Part shown: positions 1 to 12,800 of the stretch, one piece after another
Layout of the letters: every line of letters begins with the position of its first letter
Numbering within the stretch: the stretch's first letter is position 1
Assembly: GCA_021613535.1 (NCBI GenBank)
Contig: CP075493.1
Location: 3,348,001 to 3,412,000, forward strand
Direction: 5' to 3'
Length of the DNA: 64,000 nucleotides
From: Adineta vaga
Taxonomy: Eukaryota; Rotifera
Program-made: the position numbers and the translations under genes
Notes under the pieces: generated by a model
What the model was told of the DNA's origin: nothing
Seen by the model: the letters and a program-made list of their open reading frames with translations, nothing else
The model's database searches: none

Positions 1-1047
1 CATAGATTAAACTGAATTATCATGACCATTCACTGATCATTGAGAATGTAGTAAAATTGATGTTACACAACAGTACATTATATTCTATATGCACGTCAAA
101 AAAGACGAATATCAGTTATTTGTTGATGCTCCGATCGAACAAGACTTCGCATCAACAGATGGCAGGATAAATTGAACGAACAGATAAAGAAACATATGAG
201 ACGTGAGAAATTTTTAGATAAAATGATCCGTATATTAGTGAACCAGTGTATTTTGAGCGAAATTTAGAGTCAATTGTTTCATGAGTTGAAAAGTAACTTG
301 GTGCAATACAAACTGTCAACTTGAATCGTTGTCTTATTTGATATAACGAGAAATTAGTAGAATATCAGAAAGCAATTTTTCTGTTCTATTGTTAATAACA
401 CATCGTATTACAAAGATCAAACAATTATCATGATCTATGCGAGGAAAAGTTATAATATACATCGTACAACCTTAGGACATCTGAACGAACATCTCTATTT
501 TGAGCATGTTTAAAAGTAGAATATATTTTATCACGCATACTCTCTTTTTGATCGACTGGAAGGGGAGTAATGTATCATGAAATTTTACATTCACCTTGAG
601 ATAATAAATAATTGTTAGAGTACGTTGTTTGCTCTTGCTAAGAAGTCTTTGTCGTATACAAATGGTGAGACATCTATCGAATAGTATGGTTAAATTGCGA
701 ACCAAACAATACCGAGACAATATTATTATTTAGCAAAAAGGAGAAGAAGGAATCAATCATGTACACGTACGCACTCCAGCTTTTGTTCTGCTATTGATGT
801 CATTTGATCAACACATTCTAGCATTTCTATAAAATATAGATTTGTTTGTCACGTTATTAATATTTGACACTACACGACAATTGATTACCAACTTCCTCTT
901 AAGTTAATATTTATTTATTTGACATTTTTAGATATATTACCTCTTTGGTTTTTATTCTTATTCACAAGTTAAAGAATGATTAAGCATAGACAGACAATCA
1001 TTATTAAGACAATTTAATTGTAGAATTAGAATAAATAATCTTTTAAA
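1..1047. other. Left edge, no supported gene
   Basis: I see no convincing gene here. A stretch open on the + strand from about 127 to 267 encodes a basic, helix-prone peptide. It has no start codon or clear splice sites and could be a decayed exon or the end of a gene lying outside the window. The bases just before 1048 are the AT-rich leader of the SLC35E1-like gene. Confidence 0.4.
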
Positions 1048-2825
1048 ATGGGCACACCAAAACCTTCATTGATTTTTGAAGGAATTCAGATAGTTACTCT
1101 ATGTTTAGTATGGTATGGTAAGTAAAACAATAAATTTCATCTCACTAAATGATCATAAATGAATAAACATAGGTGTGTCAGCAATAGGCAATGTTATTGT
1201 TAAAGAATTATTAAATGAATTTCCATTTCCATTGACTATTACGCTTGCTCAACTTTTCAGTGTCTGGATTTTAAGTATACCTCTTCTTCAGTATGTTAAT
1301 CGATATACATACATTTTCAATTTAGTTCTCTCTTTTTATTAAATTCTTCTCTAGTGTTTTAAAAGTTCCAGCACCCGATTATCTCTATCAAAATCGAATT
1401 TATTATTTAAAAGTGATTATTCCATTAGCTGTAGGCAAATTTCTAGCACAATTATCATCCCATGTCAGTCTTTGGAAAGTACCTGTTTCATATGCTCATA
1501 CAGTCAAAGCAACAATGCCGTTATTTACGGTGTAAGTTATTCATCTGATCTATAAGATTTCATAGTAATCAACAATCGTATTGTTTTAGAATTCTATCTC
1601 GTATAATCTTACGTGAAAAACAATCATTATCAGTTTACTTCTCACTTATCCCGATTATTGTTGGTGTTATTATTGCAACAGTCAGTGAAATATCTTTCAA
1701 TATGGTCGGTCTTATTAGTGCACTACTTTCAACATTTGGTTTTTCATTACAAAATATTTATTCGAAAAAAGTAAGTCTGACTTCTTTTTTTTTCAAAAGA
1801 ATTCAAATTTTCTCTTTGCCATAGTCTTTAAAAGATATTTCAATTCATCATTATGCATTACTCGCTCTATTAGCTAAATTATCCTGGTGTCTATTTGTAC
1901 CATTCTGGTTTTTCTACGATGGTATTGATATATTTTATGAAACGAAATACGTGAGTAGGTGACCTGTATAGAATTCATTGAGAAAAAGAAACCTTGCAGG
2001 AATATTAGTTTTGTTTTCTTTCTCTTCTTTTTGTTTTTATAGCATTCGTATCATCCAGCAATGAAAATACTTTTCTATTTAACTATTGATGGTATTTTAA
2101 ATTTTCTACACAATGTTGTAGCATTTACAATGATTTCATTAGTATCACCATTATCATATAGTATTGCGAACAGTACAAAACGAATTGTGGTTATTTGTAT
2201 ATCATTATTAATATTACGAAATCCTGTAACAAAAACTAATGTTATTGGTATGAGTTTAGCATTATTTGGTGTGATGTATTACAATAAAGTAAGTATTATT
2301 GATAGTTTTAATTGGAAACAAAAAATAACTACTACGATCTACTCGTTTCGTTTTCAAGAGATAGAAACTAACTTGTATATAAGTTAGAATAATAGATTTA
2401 GAACAAAACTATTCACCGAAAGAATTATCAATGTAGTTTTACATCCAGGTATAATATTTTCTATGAAAGATGACACTGCATTTCTCACGACGTTTTCAAA
2501 CTTAATAAATCACGTCTAATTTTGACTCATATGACATAGAAGAAAAAGTCGTTTTTATGTTCTAATAGAACTTTACTGAGAAACAAGATTCAATTGTTTT
2601 CTTTTTAAGGCTAAATTCGACCAACGTCGTGCTCAACATAAACAAGCTATTATACCACTTGTTCGGAGTGAACCTGCTTTAAATACATTAAATCTTGGTA
2701 CTATACAATTTGCACATCCTGATTCTGACTTAATTTCTCGTCATCATCCATCATTTCATACATCTCGTCCATATTATAATGGTTTTATCCCTAATTATGC
2801 CAGTCAAACATATAAAAATGTTTAA
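1048..2825 (+). CDS. SLC35E1: SLC35E1-like nucleotide-sugar/triose-phosphate family transporter
   Basis: Seven exons (1048-1117, 1173-1290, 1355-1531, 1590-1770, 1825-1950, 2043-2288, 2610-2825) join in frame into 377 residues. The product is a polytopic membrane protein of the drug/metabolite transporter superfamily, TPT branch. It shows the SLC35E1-type segments [12 protein letters not shown], a short SRII..EKQS loop, SLIPII.GV, and the C-terminal half [14 protein letters not shown] followed by RNPVT.TNV.GM. About ten hydrophobic helices are expected, probably in Golgi or ER membranes; the substrate of this subfamily is not established. The polar tail after the last helix ends in a Tyr/Asn-rich stretch, as in animal SLC35E1. 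The ATG at 1048 gives a full-length N-terminal helix. All introns have GT-AG ends. The substrate cannot be read from the sequence. Confidence 0.9.
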
Positions 2826-3360
2826 TTTACTCAACTTTATCTTTGGTTTTTTTGTTTATCTTTTTGTTATTATTCCTCAATATGATTTTGATTATTCTTC
2901 TAATTAGTTATTCAAATTTTATTTTTAAAAGAGCAAACTAGGAAGATACAAGGTTGTTTGAACCTTTTGAAAAGAAAAAGAGAGAAAAAGAGAGAAAAAG
3001 ATGCAGTAGATCAACATCAGAAATCAACAAAGCAATAATGCGGCAAAAAAGAAAAGAGCGAGTAAATAATAATAATAATAATTATGGTAATAAATGTTTT
3101 AAGAAAAAAAATCTTTAACGCAACAAAATTTCATCATACAAAAGGAATGATTGACTGTCTTATTCATTTCAAAATGTTAAGATATTCAAAAGAAAACTCA
3201 ACTATCGGATTGACTAGTTATGGAATGAAATAAACATATACACATAATAAATATTATTCGATTGTCTTTTTTTTGTTTTGATCTCTTGAAACAAAGTCTT
3301 TCGTTTTATATACATAATCATATGACTAGAGAGAAAGTACACTGTGTATATGTGATGGAT
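2826..3360. other. Intergenic between converging 3' ends
   Basis: This stretch lies between the stop codons of the SLC35E1-like (+) and CELF (-) genes. It holds A- and T-rich 3' untranslated sequence with a short AAT/AATAATAAT run near 3067. No further gene is visible. Confidence 0.5.
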
Positions 3361-6300
3361 TTAATATGGTTTTGCTAAATCTTTCGGTCGTTTTAATTGA
3401 ACTTTTAAACGTTTCATACCAATTTGAAATCCATTCATCGATTGTATGGCTAAAACAAAGAGAAATGTATAATGAAAGAGAAATGAACAAAAGGATTGGT
3501 TACCTTGTTGAGCACATTGTGGGTTATCAAAAGAAACGAAACCTAAAAAAGAAGATAGGTTTTAGAAAAATTATCTTCAGAGAGAAAAGAGAAAAGAAGA
3601 GAATGCACGTGCAAGAAGAAAAAAAAAGGAGAACTGTATTGGATTGTCACATCACAACATCAATATGAATGAAAATAAAAAAATTGAAAAATATAAAATC
3701 TTGATGCGGCGATCCAGCACATAGTTCCGATCTTTTTTTTCACTCTTTTTACAAATGTATACTCTTGAATTTTCTCTTTCTCGAAAACGAAATTTTTTTA
3801 TTTTTTGGTTTCAAATATCTACCGAAACATTTGGATTGATTAGTCGCGCGATCAACATAAACTTTAGCCGATATAACATTGCCAAAAGGCATAAACATTG
3901 ATGCAAGTTCGGTATCACCGAATTCTTGTGGTAGATGGTAGATGAAAAGATTGCAACCCTCAGGACCAAAGAACTGTGGTAATGCTAGGAAATCGAAATC
4001 GAGATTAATATCAGTTCGACAAGAGAAAAACAAAGTTCACCAAACGAAAGAAAAGCATGTTAAATGATTTAATCGATTTGCTTTTTATCTTTACTCACTT
4101 TCTTTATTCGGAGATGCTAATGCACCTGGAATGAGTGTTGTTGTCGGCAAATGTGAATAGATTGCTGTTGGAGCATAGATTGGATACTGAGCAGGTAAAG
4201 TTGTGTAAGCAGTAGCTTGTTGTAATTGAAGACCAGTAGCTGTATCAATTCCTGGACCAACGACAGCTAGAAAAAAAATCATTTATGATATTTGGAAAAG
4301 AATTCTTCTATGAAAAATGAGGGAATCAATCTTGAGTTCATCTCTCATTGTGAATAATCATAGAATTCGGATAGAATATGATCGCAATGTAATATATTAT
4401 TTATAGCAAAAGATTCTTTTCTAATATTTAATATTAAATAAATGAAAGATCATGTCGCTCCTTGATGTCGTCATAATTTATAAATAGGACAAAATGAGTT
4501 CGTGCTTTTTTCTAAGATGAAACTTAATCTTTTCTTCGTTTGACTACATACTTGAATATGGCATGCCTGATGAAAACAAGTCTGTTTGTTGACCATTTGG
4601 ACCAGTGACAGTAGTTTGATAAATTGTTGGTGGTCCATTATTTACAGGAGATGCATTAACTAACGAACAATTCGGATAATCCATATTGTCGCAATCACCT
4701 GAAAGCAATCAATCATTGAAAGTTAATTTAATAAACTAAGGACATTTTTATCATTTATTTACCTGTTGATGGTGTCATTGTTCCATTACTCATTGGCTGT
4801 CCAGATGTAGTTAGAACTGGTATAGTTGTATATGTTCCTGGATGACTACCGGTAGATGATGCTAATAAAGTTTGTTGTTGTAATTGAGTATATCCTTGAT
4901 AATTTAAATTCGCCGCAATTTGTTGCAATACTAATGGATTCGATAAAAGTCCAAGTGGTCCAGCTAATTGTTGCATACGTCTCAATTGTCGTTCTTTTTC
5001 TGTATCAGCAAATTTAACAACAATTGAAGATGATGCACCTGGAAATGTTTGACTTCCATGTATATTTTGTATGGCTTGTTGAGCTTCATTATGACTCGAA
5101 TATTTAACAAATGCACAGCCTTTACTATCACCACTAGGTCCACGTAAAATTGTACATTCTTCTATCGCTCCATATGGTTCAAAGATTGCTCGAACACCTT
5201 CTTCTGTCATTTGTTTATTTAACATTCCCACAAAGAGTTTACGGTCTTCTATTAAAGCAAAACAAAAGAAAAAAAGAAAGCATATATTATTAAAATTTTT
5301 CAAGTACATTTATCTACAACTATGAAACATCTGTCATTTTGGCCACATACACACACATACACACTATCGATTCAACCGGATATAGTGTTTCTGCCTAGGA
5401 GGCAGTCAAGTCTAATAATCATGAATTGTCACATATGACATGTTATTCCCAACACATAGTAGGAGGTCTATCTTGTTGAAATGAAATTTATTTTGTTACT
5501 TTCTCACCTAAATTTCGTACTCGATTAAGTGGTGTCGAATAAGGCGATTGAATTTGGTTTGCTGCTGCGACCATCATTTGTGTAGAGGATGAAATCGTCA
5601 AAGAGAATACTGATGAAGATGTAAAAAAGAAAATTTTTTCTTCTTCTCTTCTTCGCTCGGAAATCCCAAACGTCTACTTCTCTCTTCTTTTTTTGTCGAC
5701 CGGAAAAAGTAGTCACTCTTTTTTTCTTCTTCTTTTCTCTTTCTCAACTACCTAGCTAGCTATCCGACGTTCTCGTTCTATTCTATATGTCGGGTCAAGT
5801 TTTTTTCTTTTCCTTTTTCTTTTTCTTTTTTTCTTCTTCTTCTTCTTCTTTTAGCGACGAACATCGACGATGGGAAATCTTATTAGGCTCCATTTTTTTT
5901 GTCTATCAAAAAAAAAAGAGGATGTTGCTACTCACTCTTCTACCGATTGGACAATTTGTTTTATTCTCCCATAGCGTAGAAAAAAAGAAGCATTTTCTTC
6001 CTTTTCTCACTAGTAGAATTAACCTGATATGTGTTGTGTGTATGAGGAAATAACAGAGAGAGATAGAGAAAAGAAAATTAGTTCAAAAAGAAAAAGATAA
6101 TCATGAAGAGAAAATGTTGGTGACGTTTTCTTTTTACAACGATGAGGCTGAGCACATCAAAACCAGCACGACGACGATGACGACGAATTGACATTACACC
6201 ATTGAATTAGAGAAATAGATAGATAAAATAACGTGTAGTTCAGCAACAACACAGGCACCAATAACTACTATGAAACATATAATATGATCAACTCACATTA

Positions 6301-9300
6301 CGTTTTCGTTGTTTATATCGTTAGGATCATATTAACAGGTGCTAATCAAAAGAGATTATCATCATGGGAAAGAAAAAAAGAAACGGCAGTTTTCTTCGTT
6401 TTTGTTCAACTTTATCAAAGCAAAAAATGTTTCAAATAGACTTTAACTAATGCCGCTTCATTTCCGTCTCAACATCAGATTGTTAATTTCCTTTATAATC
6501 AAAAATTCACTATTTCAATATGTACATGTATGTTTCATACTAAACGATGTATTTGGTCTGTTCGATAAACGATATCAACCAATAAATTATCGATCCGTTA
6601 GACGATAGATATATAAACCAATAGAAAAAGTATATTACCTGTTCGTGATTCGCTATCCGCTGGTTTGACTTGAATAGGACGACTCATCTAAAATAATAAA
6701 CAAAAATAAATACATTTATTTATAGATAGTGTCATATGTCTCTCAACTAATATCTTTACACACTTCTGTTTTTAATCATCAAGACTTTTGCTCTTTTCCA
6801 GGTCTATAATTGATAATAAGGATGAGATCTTCTATTTTAATCAAACAAAGTATTCAGTTAAGCTTAAACCTCAACATCTTTAGCACATAATACTACAATA
6901 TACATCTACATTGATAGTTTTTCTTTGAATGCCAGAGGCTATAACCACTTCTGTATGCATTGTGTTCTTGGCGACAATACGAAATGTTTACTGCTGTTCG
7001 GCCATCTGCATATCTTTCTCTTAGTTGAACAACGATAATTGCAAACTCTCAACGGTTAAGTTCAAAGCTGCATTGAAGGAGAAAATCGACACACGTGCCT
7101 GAATAGCCTGTTGGCTTTATGATTTTCTTTTTCTTTTTCTTTTTGAAAAGAAAAGACAATTATTCAGACCGAGCGTATATAATAAATGAGGAAAAAAAGA
7201 TAATATACATTGTAGTAGTTAACTTACGAGTGTATTTGAAGATTCCGAAGAAGTAGAAGGAGACGTATCAGTGCTGTTGTCACGATATTTTCTTTTCATT
7301 GCGCGTTTACACTGCGCTCTCCAACTGGCATAGGCTAGTCGGAATTAAAGTGCATGCTCTAACACATACATACATTCGACAAGAATAGATTGATTCAATA
7401 GTAGCTGCTTTTCTCTCGCACTTTCTACAAACTGGAAATAATATTCCGAACAACAGAAAAAAAGAGACGATGCGAAGAAAAAAGAAGAAGAAGAAATAAG
7501 TTAATGGAGAAAAAAAAAGAAATATATGACTGTCGCGTGCTATTCTGAAAAGAAAAGCGTGTCCATTCTATGACTCGGAAATCACATCATGCGTTCATTA
7601 GATTTAACTACGAGGAAAGGAATTGAGCAGACACACACACACACACAACCAAATAGAAACAGACGTTAAATATTAGCGAAGAAAATTTTCATTGGCAATT
7701 TGGAAATCCCTCTGGTATCGAGAAATAAAATCTACTAAATTTGAACATAACAATCACCAATCTATATGTAGATGCGAAACAATCAGATGAGATGACAATG
7801 ATTGATTAAAATCTGTTCTAAATTTTTCTCATAGATTAGTTGCAACTGTATGACAATTAGCATTACATAGGCTTCTGATGATTATTTTCAATGTTAATAC
7901 GAATAGAATGAATAAAATGCTGAAACCTATAGAAAAACAATCGACAGATGTACGATGTATGGGAATTGAGCAAAAGTATTGTCTATAAATATTCATTCCT
8001 TTAATAAAGAAGACTGATTTCCAGATGTATACTTTAATGCTGATCTATACTATTGGTTATAATATAATTGACATCTATAAAAATAACTTTCTTAATACAG
8101 GGGTTGCATGTGTAAGTTTTATGAATACCTATAGATTTTGAAGGGGACATATGGTAAAAGTATCGATTTCTACCACTATTATTGCCGAAGTGCTCATTTG
8201 TTTCGACTTGATAATTCTGTATATTTTATGCAGAGGTTGTAAAATGTTTTATCTATTTATTTATAGCCTTTGTTTAACTGGTATCCAGAGTATTTTTTTT
8301 TGGTTGTCATTATTTTACTAATCCTATATTAACTTCGCTCGATCTTAATACAAAAGCTAGAGCATTTCTTTTTCAAAGCTTATGGTATTATATTTTAGTT
8401 ATTATTGTAATAAATTCTCGTTAAGAAACATAATTGCGTTTTAAAATTGTAAAGAAATATTCTCAGTTTCTCTTTCGTATGAATATACTATCAATTTGTT
8501 GACCGATGTAGACCCTTGAATTTGAAACATAGACATGTCATTCTTGAACAGAAAACTGTCCATGTCTACATTGAACTCTTTTGTTCAATATTTTATAGCT
8601 TAGTGACAATCGTTTTTCCTAACTAGTTGTGACATCTATTGTACTTACACCAGGCAATGTACGACGTTCATGTAGTGCTTGTTGAGCTTTGAGTGCCGAA
8701 TCTCGATGGCAGTATGTCAGAAAAGCACATCCTAAAGAACAAGAAGATTTAATGATCATTTGATTGATTGATTGATTGATTGATAGATAGAGATTTTCTG
8801 TTGTTTAAAAATAAGGATAAAAACTACTTAATCAGACTTCTTACCACTAGACATATCGAGTAGCATGTCGAAATTTTACAGATGTGATCTAGAAATGAAA
8901 TGTTTTCTTTCTATCGAATGAATAACAATGGTTTCGAAGAGTTGACCATCTGCTAAGGAAAATGAAGAACAAAAAAACGACTGTCTGTTCATCATCGATC
9001 AGTTATATACAGGAAGAAAAACGATTATTAATATCGTATATTGGCTTCTGCCCTATGTCGCCGGCTAAGGCGAGAGGAAAAGTAATGGCATTCAACTTTT
9101 TTCCCTTCCAATCAGTATGAAAACGAATATATATATATACATGTTTGACAAGTCAACGAATATTTGTTCCATTCGGACAGGTGATCACTAACACGCGAGC
9201 AATATAACTTAAACCATTCATTCGATCATTTTCGATCTATACATACTAAACATTGCTAAGATCAAAAGAATAGAAAAACAAATGAACAGCGGAAATATGT

Positions 9301-9797
9301 CTGACAGGATTGAACTTAAGTTGATGAGAATGTTTTCTTTTTCTTTTTTTATTTTATGAATACTTACCACGGTGCATGCCAGTAAAACGATCTTTTAGTA
9401 CAGTTAATTCATAGATTTGTCCGAATTCTTCAAATATAGGCCGAAGATCATGTTCTTCTAAATGTCGCGGTATTTGTCCAACAAATAATTTCACTGTGTC
9501 CATATCTTTGAGATCCGATGATGGTGATGTTGAACCATGGGACATATATGTTGTTGGAGAAGCAATCGGTGACATATAGGAAGAACTTGCTGGTTGAATA
9601 GGTGTTAATTGTGAAGATGAATGATTGTATTGCGACTTTCTATTTGATTTTGATGATAATGATGATGAAGATGCAGGAAGCATAGGAGGAGGCATTGATG
9701 TTGGATATACAGTTGCATATTGCATCGATGATGTTGGTTGAATAGGAGTAAAATATGTGTGTGATGAAGGTAACGGTTGTTGGTGACTGTACTGCAT
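3361..9797 (-). CDS. CELF: CELF/Bruno-like RNA-binding protein, three RRMs
   Basis: Nine coding exons on the minus strand join in frame: 9797-9368, 8731-8649, 6687-6639, 5248-4763, 4698-4552, 4266-4099, 3984-3823, 3542-3504 and 3449-3361. They give about 550 residues counting from the first ATG in the first recognised exon. RRM1 starts near residue 100 (KLFVGQIPR), RRM2 near 190 ([11 protein letters not shown]), and RRM3 occupies the C-terminus ([35 protein letters not shown]). The long divergent linker is Gln/Ala/Leu/Thr-rich. Wording such as [13 protein letters not shown] and [12 protein letters not shown] matches the CELF3-6 branch rather than CELF1/2. The protein should bind UGU/GU-rich RNA and control splicing, translation or decay. 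The exon at 9368-9810 is preceded by an acceptor AG, so there is at least one further 5' exon, coding or not, upstream. Confidence 0.9.
5508..5577 (-). CDS. CELF: Candidate alternative first coding exon of CELF (short isoform)
   Basis: A minus-strand ATG-ATG at 5572-5577 opens 23 codons beginning [12 protein letters not shown], and ends at a GTGAG donor in phase 1. That phase fits the RRM2 exon (5248-4763) exactly and gives a glutamate codon followed by DRKLFVGM. The isoform would have about 386 residues with RRM2 and RRM3 only. Upstream, about 5.6-5.9 kb is a pyrimidine/purine-biased stretch with TTC and TTTTTC runs that could be a promoter or leader. The exon is a prediction from splice phase and position. 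Confidence 0.45.
7228..7299 (-). CDS. CELF: Candidate alternative first coding exon of CELF (medium isoform)
   Basis: The minus-strand ATG at 7297-7299 opens exactly 24 codons (begins [15 protein letters not shown], Ser/Thr-rich). It ends at a strong GTAAGT donor in phase 0. This is the phase of the exon 6687-6639, which begins with its own ATG ([13 protein letters not shown]). The result would be a 403-residue isoform lacking RRM1. The canonical exon 8731-8649 also ends in phase 0, so both can feed the same acceptor. Transcript support is needed. Confidence 0.5.
7630..7647. repeat. CA dinucleotide microsatellite
   Basis: A run of nine CA/AC units sits in the CELF intron upstream of the candidate alternative first exon at 7228-7299. 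On the minus (transcribed) strand it reads as GU repeats, the preferred binding sequence of CELF proteins, so autoregulation is conceivable. Confidence 0.7.
8759..8784. repeat. TGAT tetranucleotide microsatellite
   Basis: An uninterrupted run of about six TGAT units lies in a CELF intron, just upstream (minus-strand sense) of the exon at 8731-8649, inside that exon's acceptor region. Confidence 0.8.
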
Positions 9798-9810
9798 CGG
9801 TAATAATGAT

Positions 9811-12800
9811 CTGGAAGAATGAGTAAGCACACTTATATTGAGGAAAAAAAAGAAAAAAAGGCGAAGAAAAACAGATCGTTTAATGAGAACTATGACTGGA
9901 GTATTGACACACACTTGCTACAATGCATTCCAAACATATATAGTAACAGAGAAAAAGAGACTATGAAAGGGTAGCAAAGAAGCAGAAGAAAAATCTCCTT
10001 TTTCTTTTTTCTCCCAATGTCCCTTATCGATATCTATACTTGCATTTTTTTAATACGATAGGCAGAAAAGGCAAAAAACTACTATGATTAGTGAATGTGT
10101 ATGTGAGAGAGAGAGAGAGGGGAGAGAGAGAAAAGGCAAAATCATCAATGCATTGTCGACCACTATAGTAAGAATGAACAACTACGAGAAAAAAAAGAAT
10201 TAATTTATATGTAAAACCAAAAAGAAGAAAAAAAAGAGAGAAGAAAAATGTTTGTAGCTCACGACATCAATATATTGACATTAGTCGTTGTCGTCATTGC
10301 TAGAAATTAAAACATAGTCAAAAGATCGATGTGATAATCATCTTCATGAACGCGTGTGAATAATGATGTCGTTTCCTAGTCTACTCCAATAGAACTGTTG
10401 ATGAATGATGGGTTTCTTCTAACCATCATTTTACTATTCAAACTCAATAACTGATCACAAACGGAAGACGTTTTCTTTATATTAAGCTTGTGCATGCACG
10501 CATTTTCTCACAATGAGGAAATTAAATTCGATCAGCAAGCGGTCAAAAATTTGTCCGTCATGGGGGTTTTCGCTCTCGTGTTTTTATCTTCAATAGAATT
10601 ATGAACAGAAAGAAAGAAAGAAAAGACAAATATGAAAATTTCCAACTAGTTCAATCAAGCAAGTCAGCTAACTGAATATAGGTAGTTCCTTTTTTCTTCT
10701 TCTCCTTTTTCTTTGTTTTTATAGTTAAATAAACATTCCGTGGGAATATATGTGTTCAGAGAAAGTCATACTTAACTACCGAGAAAAAAAGACAGACGAG
10801 AACAACATTGATAGTTTCTTTTTCTACGTAGTACTAAAAATCAAATTTTGTCTTATTTACTTTTCATATGTATTCAACTGACTATTGACACCTGCCTAGT
10901 TCTATTCATTCTCTCGTGCATGTTCAAAGAGTTTTTTTTTCTCGATCGAAGTTATTGAAATAAGCTCGATAAAATTGATTTTGTGCCGCTACAACGCTCA
11001 TCATCGAGACAAATTGAATTAGGGAAATTTTTTGAAATAACACAGACGAGAAGAGAAGAGAAGAGATGGAATGAAAAATGCATTTATTTCTTCTTTGACA
11101 TGACAGATGTCTTGATATCTTTTTTTTCCTAATTTGTTCGACATTGATGATCAATACGCAAATGAAATGATAAAACAATCTTAGCAGTTAAATTTCATCT
11201 CTTTGATATGTTTCTTTTTGTCATGATTAAATATGATTTCATGAAAAGAACGAAGATCGAATTGAAGCGGAAGGATTCTTCAATTCTAATTAATGTAAAT
11301 TTAGAAGAATTATTAACGTTGTTAGCAAATAATTTCTATTAGATAGATAGACAGTAAAAGGAAATCTTTTATAGACATTTTTCTCGATCATTCCGTTTTC
11401 TTTCTTTGTTCTATTTATTATATATGAGAAAGAAATTAATGCAACATAGTCTCGGAGATGTTTGTAATTCAAATCATCGTTTGTCTAAGAACATAGGAAA
11501 ATTACCATTGAAAATTTGCATCACACCCTCAAAAGACGACGAAATTTATTCCCCAAGATCATAATGTTTATTGATCAGAGTCAGAAAAAGCGAAAAGAGA
11601 GTTTATAATTAAAAAGTCAATATAAGATATGAAATTATAATATATATTAATCAAAAACTAATGAAGAGCTGAATATAATCAATAGATAGAAAATGATATC
11701 TTCGATAGTCGAAATTAAATCAAATTCTTAATAAGAGAACTTCTTCTTTTTTTCAATATCCTTTTCGAAAGCTCTTTTAATAATGACATTTGAATAACAA
11801 TTATGGTACCAACAAAAATAGATTAACTAACTTTCTTGCTCAATTTAGTTCTAGATTCAATTGTTGAATTCCATCCTGTGGAAACTATGTTAATGTAATG
11901 CAAGAAAGATTAAGATACATTTTGACATTTTATTAACCTTAATGAATACCGAAAAATTCTTTTGTACTTCATCTGATCTATACAAGAGATTTGCAAGTGA
12001 TAGACTTGTAAGGATAGTGATTAAATCACTTTCACATTCCAAGAAAAAGAATTTATTGTATAAATGAACTTATAGACATTGAATTTACAGTTGAGATAAA
12101 ATTTTCATTTTCATTGTTGAATTTCAGATGTTTCTTTTTTTCAACTGTATAAACATCAATATCAAATTGAAAAGTTGTTTGTAAACAGAGCGAGATATAA
12201 TTTCTAGTATTTCATATATGCAGTTTATCATTATTAAACTGTCTATTTCTTTCCATTTTCGTTTCTGCGATTGAAAACAATTGTCATGCATAGATTTGTG
12301 TAAATATCTATTTCAAGGAATCGAAATCTCAGTTGTAATATTCAGACAGAAAATGAAAATATGATCCATTAGTAAGATAGAAGACTTCAAATGTTTCTGC
12401 ATCACTAGCGCAGACTTCATTATCTCATGAATATATTTGAAACTCGGAAATTTTCATGGATATTTTGTGTTGTAGGATTTCTCTAAACTCGTCCGTTAAT
12501 ATATGTAATATTATTCGAATCATTGAAGCATAAATTAATTGAATAGTTATTCATACTGATATGAAAATTCTTTATGTGATCAAATCCATTAACTTTTAAA
12601 CTAAATGAAGATTTTTTATTAATTCTTTTTTTTTTAGAATCAATCTTGTCAAATCTTATAAACTATGGTTTCTGTTGATAGGAATACTAGTCTTCTGATT
12701 GCATTTATATTATAACAAAATATCCATTTCATCAACATCAAAGGTTTCTTTTCAAATAAATTTTGAATGATCACGTCATTTTGATTTTATCAAGAAGAAA

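Noticed and set aside
3366-3668. Plus-strand 100-codon open frame
   Set aside because: It is antisense to the last two CELF coding exons (RRM3 end), which match the family motif by motif.
5390-5410. CTGCCTAGGAGGCAG hairpin
   Set aside because: A short perfect palindrome inside a CELF intron; too small and isolated to be called an RNA element.
10924-11178. Minus-strand frame starting MMSVVAAQNQ, considered as another CELF first exon
   Set aside because: The start resembles the 5508-5577 exon, but there is no GT donor before the stop codon, so it cannot splice into CELF.
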